From assembly GCF_047302285.1 (NCBI RefSeq), contig NZ_CP154845.1:4464001-4528000 (forward strand): 64,000 nt of DNA. The letters are read 5' to 3'. The number at the start of each line of letters is the position of its first letter. Positions within the stretch are counted from its first letter, which is position 1. The position numbers and the translations under genes are program-made. The DNA comes from Robertmurraya sp047302285. GTDB taxonomy: Bacteria; Bacillota; Bacilli; Bacillales; Cytobacillaceae. The notes beneath the pieces are model-generated. The model saw only the letters and a program-made list of their open reading frames with translations. It had not been told where the DNA came from and did not search any database. Shown here piece after piece: positions 1-10,046 of this stretch.

Positions 1-1170
1 GATTTAAATAGACTCATTACAAGGTTGGAGCTATCAGAAGTCCATATAGTCGCATTTGGATATGGAACACATGTAGCTGTGAAATTCGCCCGCGCGTATC
101 CCGATTATGTCAAAGCCCTTACACTCATGTCACTTCCGTATATGTCGAAAAATAATGCGCACTCTCATTTAGCTGGGCACGTATTTCCACATATGAAACA
201 AACGATGGAAGCCGGGCATCCCCGCTTTCTTCAGCAGTATGAAGAACTGTTAAAGGGATATACGACACTTGGTCCGGAGAATTCAGATCTCAAACATTAT
301 TTCCAAGTATTGCTAGGCTACCCAGAAGGACATTTTTCTAACATGGTTGAGCTAACATCTAATCCAGCACTGCTTCTAGAACTTGCAGATCTATCGTGTC
401 CGGTCCTTCTATTAACAGGCGAATTGAATATGACAAGTCCGAATTCATTTCTTAATGCAAGTTCTTTTCTATTGCAAAACAGCACGCTTATAACCGTACC
501 TAATGCGTCGTTTCTTCTATTTATAGAGCAACCTGAACTAGTAGCGGAATGGATCAAGTTATTTGCAACACGGATAAATGTTGATAACTTGTCCCGAAAA
601 GAATCACAACAGTTTATACAAATGGTATTTCAGCCAGAAGAGCAAATAGAATCGCGAAGAGTTCCCATCCTTGACATTCATCTATTAAACAGGTTCAGTG
701 TCGAAATTGACTCGATTCCAATTGAATCCGGTTGGAATCAACGCCATGCCAAGAGACTTCTTACCTATTTAGCCTTTCACCCGGTAACGACACGCGATAT
801 ATTGTGTGATGAGCTTTTTCCCCACCTTGCTCAGGACAAAGCAAAAGCTAATTTGAAAGTGTGTCTTCATTATTTGGCAAAATTGCTACGGCATCCAATA
901 GGTTCTATAAATGGATTATTGTCTCAGCAAGGAACTGTTTCAATACAATACAAAATCAAATGTGATTTAGTCGACTTTGTTGCCATTGTCCGTCAAGCAT
1001 ATCTCGAAAAAGACCCTACAATTCGATACAAGTTGTGCAAGAAGTTACCACCCTTTATGCCCGTAACTATATTAGTGGACAACTACGATGATTGGGCAGT
1101 GTCGTTGCGTAATGAAATCGATGCACAGTTAAGTCACTTGAATGGATGGATGGAAAAGCAATTAATTTGA
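1..1170 (+). CDS. Alpha/beta-hydrolase-like protein with C-terminal winged-helix domain (5' end outside window)
   Basis: The frame is open from base 1, so the gene starts before the window; the first in-window alternative start (TTG at 25) has no reason to be real. The first ~190 residues read as an alpha/beta-hydrolase fold, but the nucleophile elbow reads GYGTH where G-x-S-x-G is expected, so the catalytic Ser is absent, and no catalytic His is evident near NASFLLF. Residues from about 215 (ILDIHLLNRFSVEID, then RHAKRLLTYLAFHP and AKANLKVCLHYLAKLL) resemble the OmpR/SARP-type winged helix found in activators. I infer a non-enzymatic sensor joined to a DNA-binding domain. Family assignment is by motif recall only. 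Confidence 0.6.
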   Translation, partial: DLNRLITRLELSEVHIVAFGYGTHVAVKFARAYPDYVKALTLMSLPYMSKNNAHSHLAGHVFPHMKQTMEAGHPRFLQQYEELLKGYTTLGPENSDLKHYFQVLLGYPEGHFSNMVELTSNPALLLELADLSCPVLLLTGELNMTSPNSFLNASSFLLQNSTLITVPNASFLLFIEQPELVAEWIKLFATRINVDNLSRKESQQFIQMVFQPEEQIESRRVPILDIHLLNRFSVEIDSIPIESGWNQRHAKRLLTYLAFHPVTTRDILCDELFPHLAQDKAKANLKVCLHYLAKLLRHPIGSINGLLSQQGTVSIQYKIKCDLVDFVAIVRQAYLEKDPTIRYKLCKKLPPFMPVTILVDNYDDWAVSLRNEIDAQLSHLNGWMEKQLI

Positions 1171-1436
1171 GGTGGTTTCCGCGCTCTCATTTCACCAAGG
1201 TTCCAAACACAATGACATCACAGTCATATTCTTTAGCTTGGTTTATGATTTATGAACATTCTAGCTAACACAGTGCCCTTTGCGTCCTCAATCGAAAAAA
1301 CGCAGAGTTGGTGATTCCTATGTTGTGTGACGCACATATTTTTGTTTCTTTACATCGGCTTTAGTTAACTTTACATTTGAGTGTAGATGATATTTAGAAT
1401 ATATTTCTATTAAGAACAAGGACCGTAAGTTCTTAG

Positions 1437-1484
1437 CGCCTCCCCCCACTATTTCAAAAAATTTGAAACAGTGGGGGGGACGCT
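1437..1484. repeat. Perfect-arm hairpin
   Basis: Arms agcgcctccccccact and its near complement agtggggggacgct pair over more than 20 bp around an AAATTT core. No T-tract follows on either strand. It could be a transcript-end structure or a relic of an element end. Confidence 0.6.
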
Positions 1485-1616
1485 AATTGGGGAATATAAA
1501 TTAATCCCCTCTCCCTTACTGCTATCGAATTTTCAAAACAAAAAGAAACTTCTTTAGGATTAGAAAGCCCTAGAGAAGTCTCTTTTAAAAATAAATCTGG
1601 GATTCGGGGCACTGAT

Positions 1617-1632
1617 TACATCATGCCGCCCA
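1617..1632. repeat. groEL 3'-end direct repeat, left copy (putative attL core)
   Basis: tacatcatgccgccca is identical to 10375-10390. Its reverse complement reads the usual GroEL C-terminus G-G-M-M-stop. No groEL body is attached to either copy, as expected for att cores left by a site-specific integrase. The integrase gene next to the right copy (7357-10237) supports this; the role is inferred. Confidence 0.55.
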
Positions 1633-1786
1633 CAGTATTCTAGAGTGTGAGATTGTTAACGTTGAGTGCGGAAAGTGCGGTAAATCAACGTTTTGGATGT
1701 TTTTGGCTGTAACATCTTTAACGGGGATTTACCGTTTTTCGTGGGAAGACGTTAGCAAAATGTTAGCAAGTTTTAAGGTTTCACTT

Positions 1787-2758
1787 TTAAAATTTAAACA
1801 TTTTATTATAATTTTGCATAATAAATGTGTTTCTTCCTTTGCCACTAAGTTGATCAAGATATCCAAGTAACAATCTTAATTGATTATTTGTATAGCCCAT
1901 TCTTATTCTTATATCTTTGGTCGTATCATCAAGATTTCTGATATTCATTATTTTTGTCATTTCATTAATATCAAACTGCGTTTTAAATGCCACAAATTGT
2001 GATAAATACTCCGAAATATTGACTTCATGAATAATATCCTTTTGTCCGTCCCACTTAAAAATATTGATTTGTTTCTGGAATAAATCAATATTATTTCCTT
2101 CCATTAGAAAACGATAAATAAGATCACTTTTAATTATTGGTTTATCATCATCAATATTCAGGTATGATTTTTCCATTAGGAACACGACAATTCCCATAAA
2201 TAAATCAACTATTTGGAGAGGAATTGATTTATGAGAATCTTTATACCAAGCTTTGTTAACATAATATTGCATTCCACGATATATGGCATGTGCATTCATT
2301 TGCTGTTTAAGCTTGGAATATACCCTCATTTTTCCATACTCTGGGCTGTTGTCCACTACAATCTCAACTGTTCTATAATCATTTGAAAGTCCTCTAGTTA
2401 ATCCATAAAAAAGCCTTTCAGGAATCTTAACATAAAACAAATTACGTAATTCCGTAACTGAAATATTAGCATTTCTAGCAAAATTCAGTGCAATATCATT
2501 ATCTACAACAAAAATGTTAATTTGAAAGTTTGTTTTTATGAAATGATGTAAACAATAAATATAGGGTGCGAGATCCTTATCATTATTATATTCAGTAAAG
2601 TGATATTCACTCTTCTTACCAGACATTCGTAAAATTTTATTAATATCCGCTACTATACTATCACACTTAGTTTGCTCGGCTCCATATGCACCGTAATAAG
2701 AGTATTTTTTGGTCGCATCTAATTTATTGGATTCATCAAAAAAGATATTATATTTCAA
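1787..2758 (-). CDS. DUF3800 domain protein
   Basis: 323 residues. The start has the DUF3800 signature: hydrophobic strand, then FFDES near residue 6, an acidic residue in FTEYNN near 55, and IVVDNSPEYG near 135, consistent with an RNase H-like fold with spaced acidic residues. Function in the family is unknown; members are common in genomic islands and near defence genes. The gene stands alone on the minus strand in the island bounded by the groEL-end repeats, with an IS element just upstream. Intact as far as I can see. Confidence 0.7.
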   Translation of the reverse strand: MKYNIFFDESNKLDATKKYSYYGAYGAEQTKCDSIVADINKILRMSGKKSEYHFTEYNNDKDLAPYIYCLHHFIKTNFQINIFVVDNDIALNFARNANISVTELRNLFYVKIPERLFYGLTRGLSNDYRTVEIVVDNSPEYGKMRVYSKLKQQMNAHAIYRGMQYYVNKAWYKDSHKSIPLQIVDLFMGIVVFLMEKSYLNIDDDKPIIKSDLIYRFLMEGNNIDLFQKQINIFKWDGQKDIIHEVNISEYLSQFVAFKTQFDINEMTKIMNIRNLDDTTKDIRIRMGYTNNQLRLLLGYLDQLSGKGRNTFIMQNYNKMFKF

Positions 2759-2860
2759 AAGACATCACCTTCTTGACTATAAATGAATATTTGTTTATAA
2801 TTTACATATAGTATAGCATGTATTACTTCCAATCACCGTTTTGATAGGGAGTTTTTTTAG

Positions 2861-2899
2861 AAAGACCACCCAGTCACCGTTTTGACAGGAGTGGTCTTT
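2861..2899 (+). terminator. Intrinsic terminator-like hairpin
   Basis: AAAGACCAC and GTGGTCTTT arms are followed by a T-rich tail on the plus strand. A 12-bp motif tcaccgttttga occurs twice here (about 2832 and 2873). What it would terminate is not clear, since no plus-strand gene precedes it. Confidence 0.45.
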
Positions 2900-2964
2900 T
2901 ATTTTTGACCATTTTTTCAAATATATTTATATCGTAAAAGTATATTACTTAGCTCTTATCACTA

Positions 2965-4492
2965 ACTCAACTTTCGCAGAGTGAAATCGGTAAATAAACC
3001 TTGATATAACTAGGAAGGCCAGTGATCCACTGTTCGAGTTGACTTTGAATTAACTTTTTGATTTTCTTATTCGTTTGTTTTAGTACGTCTTGAAGAAGAT
3101 CGATTAACTGCTGTAATGCTACAGCCCAATCAAGTTCATTTACTTCATCGCATAATTCGTAAAACAGGCCACCTATTGTGCGTTGATCGGTATTACAACG
3201 ATGCTGCCATGACAGTACGATATAACGAGTAAACACAATAGTTGTATGGCAAATAAGCGCATCATAAGACCGGCTTTGGAACTCCTTTTCAATTTTTAAA
3301 AGAGATTTGGCCGTCTTAAAGAATACCTCGATATCCCAGCGCATTCCATAGATTCGGACGGCTTCCTGTTCTGAAAGAGTGCAATCTGTGCTGAGGATGG
3401 CAAGCCAGTCGCTTTTCTTGTTTCTGTTTTGAATAAATACAACTTTAATTGGTGTTCCATTAGCCATAGTCGTATGGATGGAACGAAGAATTCCTTTCTT
3501 TGATTGAACAGGCCCAGCCAAGCGATAAAGCTGCTTTACGGAAACCATTTTACCGTTTACGTTATAGTGCTGTTTTGTTTCTTTGACCATACCAATTACG
3601 TCTAATCCCTGATCCACAATAGCTTTGACAAGTGGAGGCAATGTAAACCAAGAATCCATTAGGACATAACTTGCTTCTATTCCACTAGCTAACGCACATT
3701 TGATCATGTCAGGGATTTGTTCAGGCTCTGTTTGTATGGCGTTTCTCGACGCTTATAGCCACAGGTATGTTTATCAATATGTTCATTGATTCCATTAATT
3801 TGAGACTTCTTAGAACTGACTAGAGAAAAATCAATTGGCATAAATGTGTAGCCGTCAGACCAGCCCAAAGTCAACATACGAAAGCCCTTATAGAAACGCA
3901 TTTTAAGGGAAGCATGGTCAAAGCAGCGTGCTAGTAATTCAACCTTTTTACTTCGATTTCAGTCATAGGCGGAATCATCGATAATAAACACTTTTAGCCG
4001 TTTTTTATTTGTAAGACGTATAACCTTTTGAATCGTAAAGGAACTCAAAAGTAATAAAAACCGGCGCCAATTAAACGTTGACTGATTTAAAAAACGGTAA
4101 ACAGCATCCTTAGCTGGAAATTGATCTGCCTTCTTTGAATCAAGAAGAGTAAACCAATTTTTGTGTTGGAAAATCAGAAAGAAAACAAGTTGAAATAAGT
4201 AAGAGCAACTAAAACCGAAGGATTTTTTAATCCCGGCTTGGCGTAAATGCTTATTCATTTCAAGCTCAGAAAAAACAGAGTTAAGTTCATTTGGTAGTTG
4301 ATTATGTCGGCTATTTCAGTCTATCATATAGGGAGCACCTCTTCTGTATGGTAGTGTTTTCTAGTCAATTACACTATACCAAAGAATGCGGTGTTTTTTC
4401 ATTTTAAAAAGGTGTCAACTACCATAATTGATATAACCTAAATTCAATACAGCCAACGAGTAGCGTTCATTTTCTTTGTGCGAAAGTTGAGT
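2965..4492 (-). mobile_element. IS4-family insertion sequence, degenerate
   Basis: The 14-bp inverted ends actcaactttcgca (2965-2978) and tgcgaaagttgagt (4479-4492) bracket one transposase pseudogene, total about 1.53 kb. The transposase stop codon lies inside the left inverted repeat. I see no obvious target duplication. The right flank (4498-4707) is coding debris that has no match on the left flank. Confidence 0.75.
2967..4258 (-). pseudogene. IS4-family transposase, broken by one stop and one frameshift
   Basis: Three pieces on the minus strand make one DDE transposase. The N-terminal piece (3959-4258) ends at DDSAYD with an in-frame TGA at 3959-3961; the same frame continues through about 3704-3901 (MRFYKGFRMLTLGWSDG). 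A one-base loss near 3730-3745 shifts to the C-terminal piece, which starts at MIKCALASG. DDE residues are visible: DDSAYD, LMDSWF and the Y-x2-R-W-x-I-E block. The C-terminal beta-strand insertion typical of IS4 is present. It cannot make a full protein unless supplied with readthrough and frameshifting. Confidence 0.8.
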
Positions 4493-4497
4493 CACTT

Positions 4498-4707
4498 AGT
4501 AAAGATGCTGAGGGAAATTTTATATCATATCTTTATCATACTGAATGCTCATATTTTTCGTATTCACAGGTTATTAAAGCGAGTTCCATCGATGAAAAAT
4601 CTTTATGGTTAGGGTTAGATCGCTATTTCTATGGCTGTCAGTTTATAGAACAAACTGGTCGGAGCTTCTATGTTTGTCCTTTTTGGATTCATTTGGCTTT
4701 GTGTTGA
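4498..4707 (+). pseudogene. C-terminal gene remnant of unknown family
   Basis: A frame of 69 codons is open from just beyond the IS4 right end to a TGA at 4705-4707 and contains a W/Y/C-rich stretch (ECSYFSYSQV, LDRYFYGCQF, SFYVCPFW). It looks like a genuine protein end cut off by the IS or an earlier deletion. I do not recognise the family. Confidence 0.35.
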
Positions 4708-4766
4708 TGAACTCCCAGAAGGAACATAATATTTTAGAGATCTAGGATTACTTTGGATATTCAAAA

Positions 4767-5831
4767 TTAATGATTCAAAAGGTATTGTATTCTATCAGTA
4801 ACATTTTTTTCATCTTTAATATCAATGCTATAAAATTCTGATGCAGTATTTGCTCTTGCTTTGATAAGTAAAGAGTTCCATTCGGAATTATTCACAGACC
4901 AATCTATATTAATAATATTTTCAATTTTATCTTCCCAGTCCATTGCCCAGTTCAACTCATCGGAGTAATCTATTATTTGTTTATGGAGGGATATTGCTAA
5001 TGCATTTTGGACTGCCTCATGGCCAAGAACATATTTTAAAACATCACCTGGGTTATTAGGTAAGAATGAAGTGAAAAAATAAAAAAATCTCTCTAGAAAG
5101 CTAAGAATTTGATCATAGTGATTTTTAATATGTTTCTCTTCTTTCAAGCTCAATTGTTTTTTATTAAATAGTAATAATGAGATAAATTTTTTTAGACGTA
5201 CACTTGTAATGAAGTTTATATTCTTTGGTCGCATAAGTTTACTTTTACTAAATTCTATACCGAGCGATTGTAAAGAACTTGATACTTCATACAACTCTTG
5301 AACCAAAATATTTAAGACCTCTCTAGTATCATAAGCAGTTACTAAAGACATAGAAACTTTGACAGAGTTTGAATTAATATCTGCAAATAAATTTTTCATA
5401 TCATCTTGAGATAGACCAAAATATAATTGTAATGTTAAATCACTATTTAAAACTTTTTCTTTGCGTTCAGCGGCAATTTTTTTACTATTAATAAAGCTTT
5501 CTAGACTTTTTATTCTATGCTGACCATCTATTACAATTAAATGGCTTTCTTCAGGTACTACTAATTCTAAGCGGTTTACATTAAAATCTTGTATTGGATT
5601 CCCAGAATAAACGCACATTATAGAGGGGAAAAAAATACCAGGATAGGAATCATAACTATTTACATAATTCATAATTTTAGGCAATCTCACATGGTTAATA
5701 TCTCTATTTACTGTTGAATCTATTCGATAGACTGTTAGTAAATCCTTAATTTTAATTTGGGTGGTCATTATACCTTTAGAATTAGTACTATCTAGAGGAT
5801 AGATGGACCCTTTTAAAGTCACGAAGCTCAT
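4767..5831 (-). CDS. DGQHR domain protein (DndB-like), second of a pair
   Basis: About 354 residues from the ATG at 5831, chosen because AAGGTG lies just upstream inside the preceding gene; earlier codons MKR are unlikely. The family motif appears as VIDGQHRIKSLE near residue 100, followed by LFADINSNSVKV, which parallels LFTDVNTKSSKV in its neighbour. DGQHR proteins include DndB, the regulator of DNA phosphorothioation, but no dndCDE is in this window. It overlaps the upstream paralogue by 44 bp, so the two are probably translationally coupled and may form a heteromer. Function here is unknown. Confidence 0.75.
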   Translation of the reverse strand: MSFVTLKGSIYPLDSTNSKGIMTTQIKIKDLLTVYRIDSTVNRDINHVRLPKIMNYVNSYDSYPGIFFPSIMCVYSGNPIQDFNVNRLELVVPEESHLIVIDGQHRIKSLESFINSKKIAAERKEKVLNSDLTLQLYFGLSQDDMKNLFADINSNSVKVSMSLVTAYDTREVLNILVQELYEVSSSLQSLGIEFSKSKLMRPKNINFITSVRLKKFISLLLFNKKQLSLKEEKHIKNHYDQILSFLERFFYFFTSFLPNNPGDVLKYVLGHEAVQNALAISLHKQIIDYSDELNWAMDWEDKIENIINIDWSVNNSEWNSLLIKARANTASEFYSIDIKDEKNVTDRIQYLLNH

Positions 5832-6906
5832 TCTTTTCACCTTCTTCTAATTTTTTATTAAGATACTCAGCAATTATTTTTATTGCACGGACTCCACTAG
5901 ATACATTATACCTATGTGTATTTTCGTTATATGGCATACCTAAATCCTTAAAATCTAAATTATTATGCGACCAGTTTATATTTCTTATGACTCTAGTAAA
6001 CACATCCTCCATATTCCAATTTGGATATTTTTCTAAAGTCTTTGCAGTAAAATACGCAATGCCGGATAAAACTTTTGGTATATAAATTATATATTCCGAT
6101 CTATTAAACTTACTAATTGGTGCAAATCTGTAAAGTAATTTTAAAAAGTCGATAGTTCTTGATTTGTATTCTTCATAATCATTAGATGTAATTTTTGATT
6201 TCAGCATTTCCGTATGTATCAAGCCTTCATTTAAAGTAACCACTATATTATAAAGGGTAGCAGCTGTCATAAATTTCGTCTTAGTGTATTTTGCCCTAAC
6301 TTCAAATAAATTTGGCGAAACAGTCGGATGATTTTCAATTACTTCTTTTACTAATTCCCCACACAAATTTTGGTTTTTATACATTATTAAAAGAGTATTA
6401 TTTACTTTAGATGACTTTGTATTTACATCGGTAAACAATTGTTTTTCCTCATCAGTTGATATATTTGTAAAAATTTGCAGTGTTAAAGGAAATTTCCTTA
6501 CAAAATCTAGTTTTCTTTTACTGTCCATATCATCTCGAATTTCCAAACGTTTAATTACCATTTCAAAAGCCTTCATCCGATGCTGACCATCTAGTAAAAT
6601 TAGTTTTTCGTCAAAATCTAGATGATATTCTTGATTTTCATTGTCATAATTTCCCTTCCCACGAGCTGATAAAATTAATGGTGGGAAATAGATAGGATGA
6701 CCATCAACCCCGTATTGGATATACTGTTGAATTTCAGCGACATGCTGATCGATAATATCGCGTTGTACACTTCTATCGACTTGAATAAATTTTATTATCT
6801 GACTAGCTATACACTGCATCGATAGTATTTCTTTATCAAATTGATAACCTTTTAAAGCCTTTAATACTAAAAAATTCGATTTTCCCATTAAATTGGATAA
6901 ATCCAT
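5788..6906 (-). CDS. DGQHR domain protein (DndB-like), first of a pair
   Basis: 372 residues. The motif LLDGQHRMKAFEMV lies near residue 105. An N-terminal segment with VDRSVQRDI matches RIDSTVNRDI of the downstream paralogue, as do later blocks, so the pair arose by duplication. The C-terminal 15 codons contain the ribosome binding site and start of the second gene. Upstream is about 450 bp of very AT-rich DNA that must hold the promoter. The pair sits in the island with a DUF3800 gene and next to a type III restriction locus, so a defence role is possible but not shown. Confidence 0.75.
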   Translation of the reverse strand: MDLSNLMGKSNFLVLKALKGYQFDKEILSMQCIASQIIKFIQVDRSVQRDIIDQHVAEIQQYIQYGVDGHPIYFPPLILSARGKGNYDNENQEYHLDFDEKLILLDGQHRMKAFEMVIKRLEIRDDMDSKRKLDFVRKFPLTLQIFTNISTDEEKQLFTDVNTKSSKVNNTLLIMYKNQNLCGELVKEVIENHPTVSPNLFEVRAKYTKTKFMTAATLYNIVVTLNEGLIHTEMLKSKITSNDYEEYKSRTIDFLKLLYRFAPISKFNRSEYIIYIPKVLSGIAYFTAKTLEKYPNWNMEDVFTRVIRNINWSHNNLDFKDLGMPYNENTHRYNVSSGVRAIKIIAEYLNKKLEEGEKNELRDFKRVHLSSR

Positions 6907-7356
6907 ACCACACCCACCTTACAATTTGATTTGTATAAATATATTATATTATATAATACATATTTAATAATACAAAAAAATTAAAATATTCTAAATTTAT
7001 ATTTTATTGTTTAAATTTATTACATTTGTAACTTAAACTTTTAAAGAGGATTACTATTATATATTTATACTAAACACACTGTTAAATAATGTAATTTAAT
7101 TAAATTTCAACCCTCTATTTCATTTTAAAATTCGTATATAAAAGCCAATCTTAATTTTTCGATACCGTTTGCCATCATTAAATTATTCAAGATAATTCTT
7201 CTCTTAGTTAGATTACATCAAGAATCTCCTGCACACGCTGCTTGTATTGTTCCTTGACTCCAAACTCTGTTCAATTTCTCTTTTCAGCCTGCTAAGCCAT
7301 TCTAACTCTACTACAATCCTTACTTGCTCTCTTGATATACTTCCTCATCTGCCCAT
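6907..7356. other. AT-rich intergenic region with coding debris
   Basis: 6907-7150 is extremely AT-rich and likely promoter-bearing for the DGQHR pair. 7180-7350 shows broken minus-strand coding traces (for example VVELEWLSRLKREIEQ) that I cannot assign. No intact gene. Confidence 0.4.
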
Positions 7357-7796
7357 TTAAATTAGTGTTTCAATCCTTTTAATTTCCCGATAGGCAACAT
7401 AACTTTTATCTTGCTGTTTAATTCGCCTGTAGAAGCTTAACATATGGTAAATCTGTTCATCACTGAAAACATCAATTTTTACATCTTTTTTTTTGCATTT
7501 TTCCTTATTGACGGGATTACTTTTGATAACTTCACATTCGACCATATAGTTTAAAAATGCCCGTATTCTTAAAAGCTTTGTATTAATCCTCTCTGCTTGA
7601 TTTCCTTTTTTTGTCACACTAAAAGATACTGTCGCACATGACTGTAGGTCATGTCCTCTACATTAACCACCTCATGTTCAATACAATAATTCACAAATTC
7701 CCCAAACAGTGTTTGATAATTTCTTATGTTTTTCTGGTGTAAATGTCAACCCAAAAGTTGACCATGTCGCTCATGTAAAAGTTGACCACCCTCTTG

Positions 7797-8519
7797 TTAC
7801 TTCGAATAGGTCTCTTTGAGGCGATAACTCTCTCCATTCATGGGAATGATGTGAGCCTTGTGAGTCACTCGATCCAACAAGGCGGCGGTCATCTGTTCAT
7901 CGTGAAAAACTTCTACCCATTTACTAAATTCACGATTGCTCGTGATGATCATACTCCCCCTTTCATAACGCGCAGAGAAAAATTGAAATAGTAATTCAGC
8001 TGCTCGCTGGTGATAGGGGATATAGCCAAGTTCATCGATAATCGTGATATCGGCTGCCAACCATTGCTTCTCTAGCTGGAGGAGCCTTTTTTCGTCTTGA
8101 GCTTCCATCAGTTCATTGGATAGGCGGGCAGCCGTATAATATTTGACAGTATAGCCTTGATCAATAGCTTCTTCCCCCAATGCAATTGATAAATGCGACT
8201 TTCCCGTTCCTGAGTTACCAATAAAAATGACATTCCTTTTCTGCTGAATGTATTCGCCTTGAAAGATGTCTAGAATGCGTCTTTTTGGTACGTGGGGGGC
8301 CTCCTCAAATTGAAAAGTGAGGAGGTCCTTATATACCGGGAATTGCGCTTTTTTTCTGGCTGACTCTTTCTTTTTGATTTCTCGCTCAGCTACTTCAATC
8401 GATAATAAGTGAAAGAGAAATTCTTCATAGGTGATTTGTTGCTCATTTGCTTCCCGCAAATAAGCGTCAACCTGTTCACGAATAGCCGGCAATCGTAGCC
8501 TTTTTAGATATTCATCCAT
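7797..8519 (-). CDS. istB: IS21-family ATP-binding helper protein IstB
   Basis: 240 residues. It is the AAA+ ATPase that assists IstA in target capture. Walker A is GNSGTGKSHL near residue 100 and Walker B is ITIIDELGY near 160; the DnaC-like fold is clear. It follows istA by 17 bp in the same operon. Length is normal for the family and no lesion is visible. It would be mobile only with an intact IstA in trans. Confidence 0.92.
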   Translation of the reverse strand: MDEYLKRLRLPAIREQVDAYLREANEQQITYEEFLFHLLSIEVAEREIKKKESARKKAQFPVYKDLLTFQFEEAPHVPKRRILDIFQGEYIQQKRNVIFIGNSGTGKSHLSIALGEEAIDQGYTVKYYTAARLSNELMEAQDEKRLLQLEKQWLAADITIIDELGYIPYHQRAAELLFQFFSARYERGSMIITSNREFSKWVEVFHDEQMTAALLDRVTHKAHIIPMNGESYRLKETYSK

Positions 8520-8536
8520 TTGATAACGGTGTGTAT

Positions 8537-10046
8537 TCAGTGAATATACCTCCCTTTCTGTAATAGTTGATCGTACGGGCTAAATGAAGGAGCCTTGACG
8601 GTAACGGACTGCGCCATTTCGTATTTTATTGGGGCCGGTTTAGTTGCTTCTGGTTGTGTCATAAGGTAAAGATAGTGCTTTACGCTATCAGCCGTATAAA
8701 GCTGCTCTTTTACACAACTTTCTACTGCACGTTCTACCATCTCTATTGTGAATTCACGATGGAGTTTTAATAGTTTAATAAACTCTTTTCCATGCCCATA
8801 CTTCGAAAGACTTCTCTTATAAAATTCTTGATAACTTGGTGGAAGATTAGCTCTTCGAACTGGGCGTGCATGCTGGATAGCCCTTGGTTTTCTCTCCAGC
8901 TCATCCAAATAATGATCCACTTCAAAAATTTCTTGAAGCTTTTCGTATGAACGCTCGTGTTTGGCTACACAGTTTCCGTCAATCCTTATTTCAATGTGAT
9001 TTACATAAGCATCTATTTGTGCATCTTTTCGACCAGCATACCTAGTAGGTACCGAGTAGGCGTTTGTTTCAAAGTTCACAAGAGAGAGGCTGTTGACAGA
9101 AGCTTTTACCATCCTTGCGCAAGGATGGGTACCGATAATCGGCAGTAGCTGTTGCTTCTCTAGTAAAAATCGTTCACCCACCTTTTCTTTTGTTTTTGGA
9201 ACATAGGTTTCTTCATAGGCATCACATTGTTCTATAAGATATTGGTTGAGTTCCTGTATGTCACTTACCTGTGGAACGGGAACTAAAAATTGAGCTCGCG
9301 CTGTTTGAACCAGTTTCTCTACTTGTCCTTTTTCATTTCCTTTTGCGGGTGCGCAAAATTGGGCATCAAAAGAGATAGTGTGACCGAAACTGGATAAAGG
9401 CCTCCTGTTCTTCACGCTTGGTACCTTCTAAAACCTTCTTTACCGCTGTTTTCATATTGTCATAGATAATCGTTTTCGGCACACCACCCAAATAATCAAA
9501 GGCATCTGCGTGTCCTTGAAATAAGGCTTCTTGGCGTTGATGTGGAAACACTCTTACAAATATCTTTCGGCTATATAAAAGTCTCATACAAAAAAGCATT
9601 ACTTTCGTTTCAACCCCATTCAGAATGATGATGACTTCTCCCCAATCAAATTGGGCAAATTCACCGGGATCGAATTCCAACGGTATAGAGGAATTAGGAG
9701 CTTCTTTGAGCTGCTTATATTGGCGCACAAAACGGCGTACAGTGGATTCCCCACCTTGAAAGCCATATTCTTTCACCAAGCGTCTGTGGATTTGAGCAGC
9801 ACTATGACGCTGTTTTAAGGGGGCTATTTCATCGTCCGTTAACCACTGGATAATAATTGATTTAACGGGATCGATGACCGGATTAGCAGCCGGCTTTAAT
9901 CGTTGATAGGTTGGAATTTCATTCTGTTGTAAGGCTTTTCGAATGGTTTGCCTTGATAGTTTAAGATCTTTTGATAATTGCCGAATAGATCGACCTTCTT
10001 TAAAGTGCAATTTTCTGATAAGCTCTATATTAGCCATCTTTAACAT
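8537..10046 (-). pseudogene. istA: IS21-family transposase IstA, frameshifted
   Basis: Two overlapping frames make one IstA of about 500 residues. The start at 10046 is chosen because GAGGAAAAAAGG precedes it. N-terminal HTH: IRQLSKDLKLSRQTIRKAL. Catalytic residues: D in FAQFDWGEV, D in IIYDNMKTAV, E in KGNEKGQVEK. The first frame stops at TGA just after a T4 run (plus-strand AAAA, 9368-9371); skipping one T gives HYLFDAQFCAP and joins the second frame. The site TTT-TGA resembles a +1 slippery stop, so recoding is not excluded, but a simple one-base insertion is likelier. Confidence 0.85.

Larger units (their letters stand above)
1171..1786. other. Intergenic region with hairpin and att-like repeat
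   Basis: No gene is visible. It holds a near-perfect hairpin at 1437-1484 whose arms are C-rich and G-rich, without a T-run on either side, so it is not a classic terminator. It also holds one copy of a groEL 3'-end sequence at 1617-1632. The stretch 1680-1785 looks like decayed island-end sequence. Confidence 0.5.

Noticed and set aside
2832..2885. Two copies of tcaccgttttga, CRISPR-like spacing
   Set aside because: Only two short copies, part of a terminator-like hairpin, no cas genes.
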